Shown: positions 62,759 to 64,000 of the stretch, piece after piece
How the letters are laid out: every line of letters starts with the position of its first letter
Numbering within the stretch: position 1 is the stretch's first letter
NCBI RefSeq assembly: GCF_020193655.1
Contig: NZ_JADYVE010000004.1
Location: forward strand, 434,001 to 498,000
Length of the DNA stretch: 64,000 bases
Reading direction: 5' to 3'
From: Ensifer sp. IC3342
GTDB taxonomy: Bacteria > Pseudomonadota > Alphaproteobacteria > Rhizobiales > Rhizobiaceae
Notes under the pieces: generated by a model
What the model was told of the DNA's origin: nothing
What the model saw: only the letters and a program-made list of their open reading frames with translations
Databases searched by the model: none
Position numbers and translations under genes: made by a program

Positions 62759-63232
62759 TCACACATAGAAACCCAGGCAGAGGATCGAGGCGGCTAACAT
62801 CGGCAACCGCTGGCTCTTCGCGCGAAACATAACGGCGAACGAGAGTGCTGCGAGGGCAGCAATCGCGGCAGCAAACACGACTCCGGAAGAGAGATATAGG
62901 CCCAAGGCTCCGACAAAAACCGTGGTTCCGACCGTCGTTTCGATGCCGGACCTCCAGTTATGGGGTCTTTCAGCAAAAGCCGTAAGAAACGCGGGGCCGC
63001 TCAATCCCAGAGCAAGCCAAATCAGCGCCGAGGAGAAGTCGAAGAAGTCCAAGCTGCACCCATACCGACTGTAGTCGTTTAAAGGGGAGCAATTTGCGTG
63101 CCAATTTCGAAGCCCGGCGAAATGCATTGCGACAGCGAACGATAATGGCGCAATGCCTACATAGAATTCCGTCCGCGCTATTGCCTCGCCCGATTTATAG
63201 GCACATAAGCCTCGAAAAATAAGCAGACGCAA
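62759..63232 (-). CDS. Small integral membrane hypothetical protein
   Basis: A 157-residue protein with about four or five hydrophobic segments (GIAPLSFAVAMHFAGL, SSALIWLALGLSGPAFLTAF, TTVFVGALGLYL, AAAIAALAALSFAVMF). Base composition is less GC-rich than the neighbours, which may mean recent acquisition. It is convergent with comC and divergent from the HPP gene. No family recognised. The exact start is uncertain; an internal Met at the second helix is possible. Confidence 0.55.
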   Translation of the reverse strand: MRLLIFRGLCAYKSGEAIARTEFYVGIAPLSFAVAMHFAGLRNWHANCSPLNDYSRYGCSLDFFDFSSALIWLALGLSGPAFLTAFAERPHNWRSGIETTVGTTVFVGALGLYLSSGVVFAAAIAALAALSFAVMFRAKSQRLPMLAASILCLGFYV

Positions 63233-63246
63233 TTTGACGCCCCGGA

Positions 63247-64000
63247 ATGACTGTCCAGCCTCCGCCCCACCAAAAATCAGGCTACTTGCCCAAATTTAAG
63301 CTGTTCTCGCCGATCCTGGCGGGCGCAACGCTAAAAGAGCGCTTGATCGGCTGTCTTGGGGCCTTGATCGGGATCTGCCTCACCGGCCTGGTCTGCGGCT
63401 TTGTTTTCGGCGACGATCCCCAGCTGCCGCTGATCGTTGCACCGATTGGCGCCTCGGCGGTCCTGCTCTTTGCCGTTCCGGCCAGTCCGCTTGCGCAGCC
63501 CTGGTCGATCATTGGCGGGAACACGATTTCCGCCCTGATCGGCGTCTCCGTGAGCTGTTTTGTGAAGGATCAGATGCTTGCTATCGGCCTTGCAGTGGCT
63601 CTGGCGATCCTTGCAATGTCGCTCACGCGATCACTTCATCCGCCGGGAGGAGCCTCGGCGCTGACTGCAGTAATCGGTGGCGCCGCGGTCGCACGCGCCG
63701 GTTTTTGGTTCCCATTCATACCGGTGGCTATCAACTCCGTGATCCTCGTCGGTTTGGGCGTGGTGTTTCATCGGTTGGCTCGCCGACAGTATCCTCATCG
63801 ACCGGTAGCTGCGCCGGCAAATACGCATAAGACGGGGGATCCTCCGCCTGCGCTTCGGGTCGGCTTCAATTCCGAGGATATAGATGAGGCCATCGCGCGC
63901 TTGAATGAAACACTTGATATCAGCCGCGAGGATATCGACGCCCTCCTGAGAGAAGTCGAATTGCAGGCCCTTGTCAGGCAGAGGGGAGAGTTGACTTGTG
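63247..64000 (+). CDS. HPP-family integral membrane protein (3'-partial)
   Basis: Starts at ATG 63247 and is still open at the right edge (251 codons seen). The N-terminal domain has four or five membrane helices (RLIGCLGALIGICLTGLVCG, PLIVAPIGASAVLLFAVPAS) and the family motif with H131 in SLHPPGGASALTAVIGG. After residue ~190 it becomes soluble and charged (EDIDEAIARLNETLDISRED), consistent with the linker before CBS domains in this family. HPP proteins have been implicated in nitrite transport in plastids and cyanobacteria; the role here is unknown. SD is weak. Confidence 0.85.
   Translation, partial: MTVQPPPHQKSGYLPKFKLFSPILAGATLKERLIGCLGALIGICLTGLVCGFVFGDDPQLPLIVAPIGASAVLLFAVPASPLAQPWSIIGGNTISALIGVSVSCFVKDQMLAIGLAVALAILAMSLTRSLHPPGGASALTAVIGGAAVARAGFWFPFIPVAINSVILVGLGVVFHRLARRQYPHRPVAAPANTHKTGDPPPALRVGFNSEDIDEAIARLNETLDISREDIDALLREVELQALVRQRGELTC

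Overview
The window looks like part of a secondary replicon of a Sinorhizobium/Ensifer-type alphaproteobacterium, comparable to a pSymB chromid. The evidence is the combination of adjacent agp (alpha-galactoside) and lac clusters, a pcaMNVWX-type protocatechuate transporter behind a PcaQ-type box, a riboswitch-controlled thiCOSGE operon, and several rhizobial palindromic intergenic repeats. Codon use is GC-rich throughout. I see no tRNA, rRNA, CRISPR array, insertion sequence or prophage.

Layout. 0-1.7 kb: a partial sugar isomerase/epimerase and a Gfo/Idh/MocA dehydrogenase. 1.98-7.6 kb: a signalling cluster with an exported haem c-type sensor protein, a large hybrid histidine kinase, a DivK-like response regulator, and a cyclase carrying DHp and receiver domains. 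7.6-13.2 kb (minus strand): a LacI-controlled polar amino acid-type ABC transporter with a 2-hydroxyacid dehydrogenase, substrate unknown. 13.3-20.3 kb: the Liv-type protocatechuate transporter (pcaMNVWX), pobA and a divergent AraC regulator, so 4-hydroxybenzoate can be turned into protocatechuate next to a protocatechuate importer. 20.4-25.6 kb: a DUF427 gene, then a TPP riboswitch and thiCOSGE. 26.3-27.5 kb: a second class III cyclase.

27.7-37.9 kb: an alpha-galactoside operon (GH4 enzyme, agpABCD, melA) with divergent agpT. 38-45.6 kb: lacR-lacEFGZK with two matching operator palindromes. 45.6-47.7 kb: a decayed locus, with a gabD-type gene broken by a nonsense codon behind a deletion-fused transporter remnant. 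48-56.9 kb: glgE, treS-maltokinase and glgB, the route from trehalose to maltose to maltose-1-phosphate to branched alpha-glucan. 57.5-58.3 kb: head-to-head remnants of a galactonate dehydratase-type gene and an SMP-30 lactonase. 58.3-62.7 kb: a 3-sulfolactate operon (GntR regulator, suyAB, sulfite/sulfate exporter, comC). 62.8-64 kb: a small membrane protein and a partial HPP-family protein.

The main themes are carbon scavenging, with each catabolic unit next to its own importer and regulator, and cAMP/phosphorelay signalling. Between 45.6 and 61.7 kb there are at least four independent-looking gene lesions, so this stretch appears to be decaying. The most novel candidate system is the 1.98-7.6 kb haem-sensor/phosphorelay/cyclase cluster.
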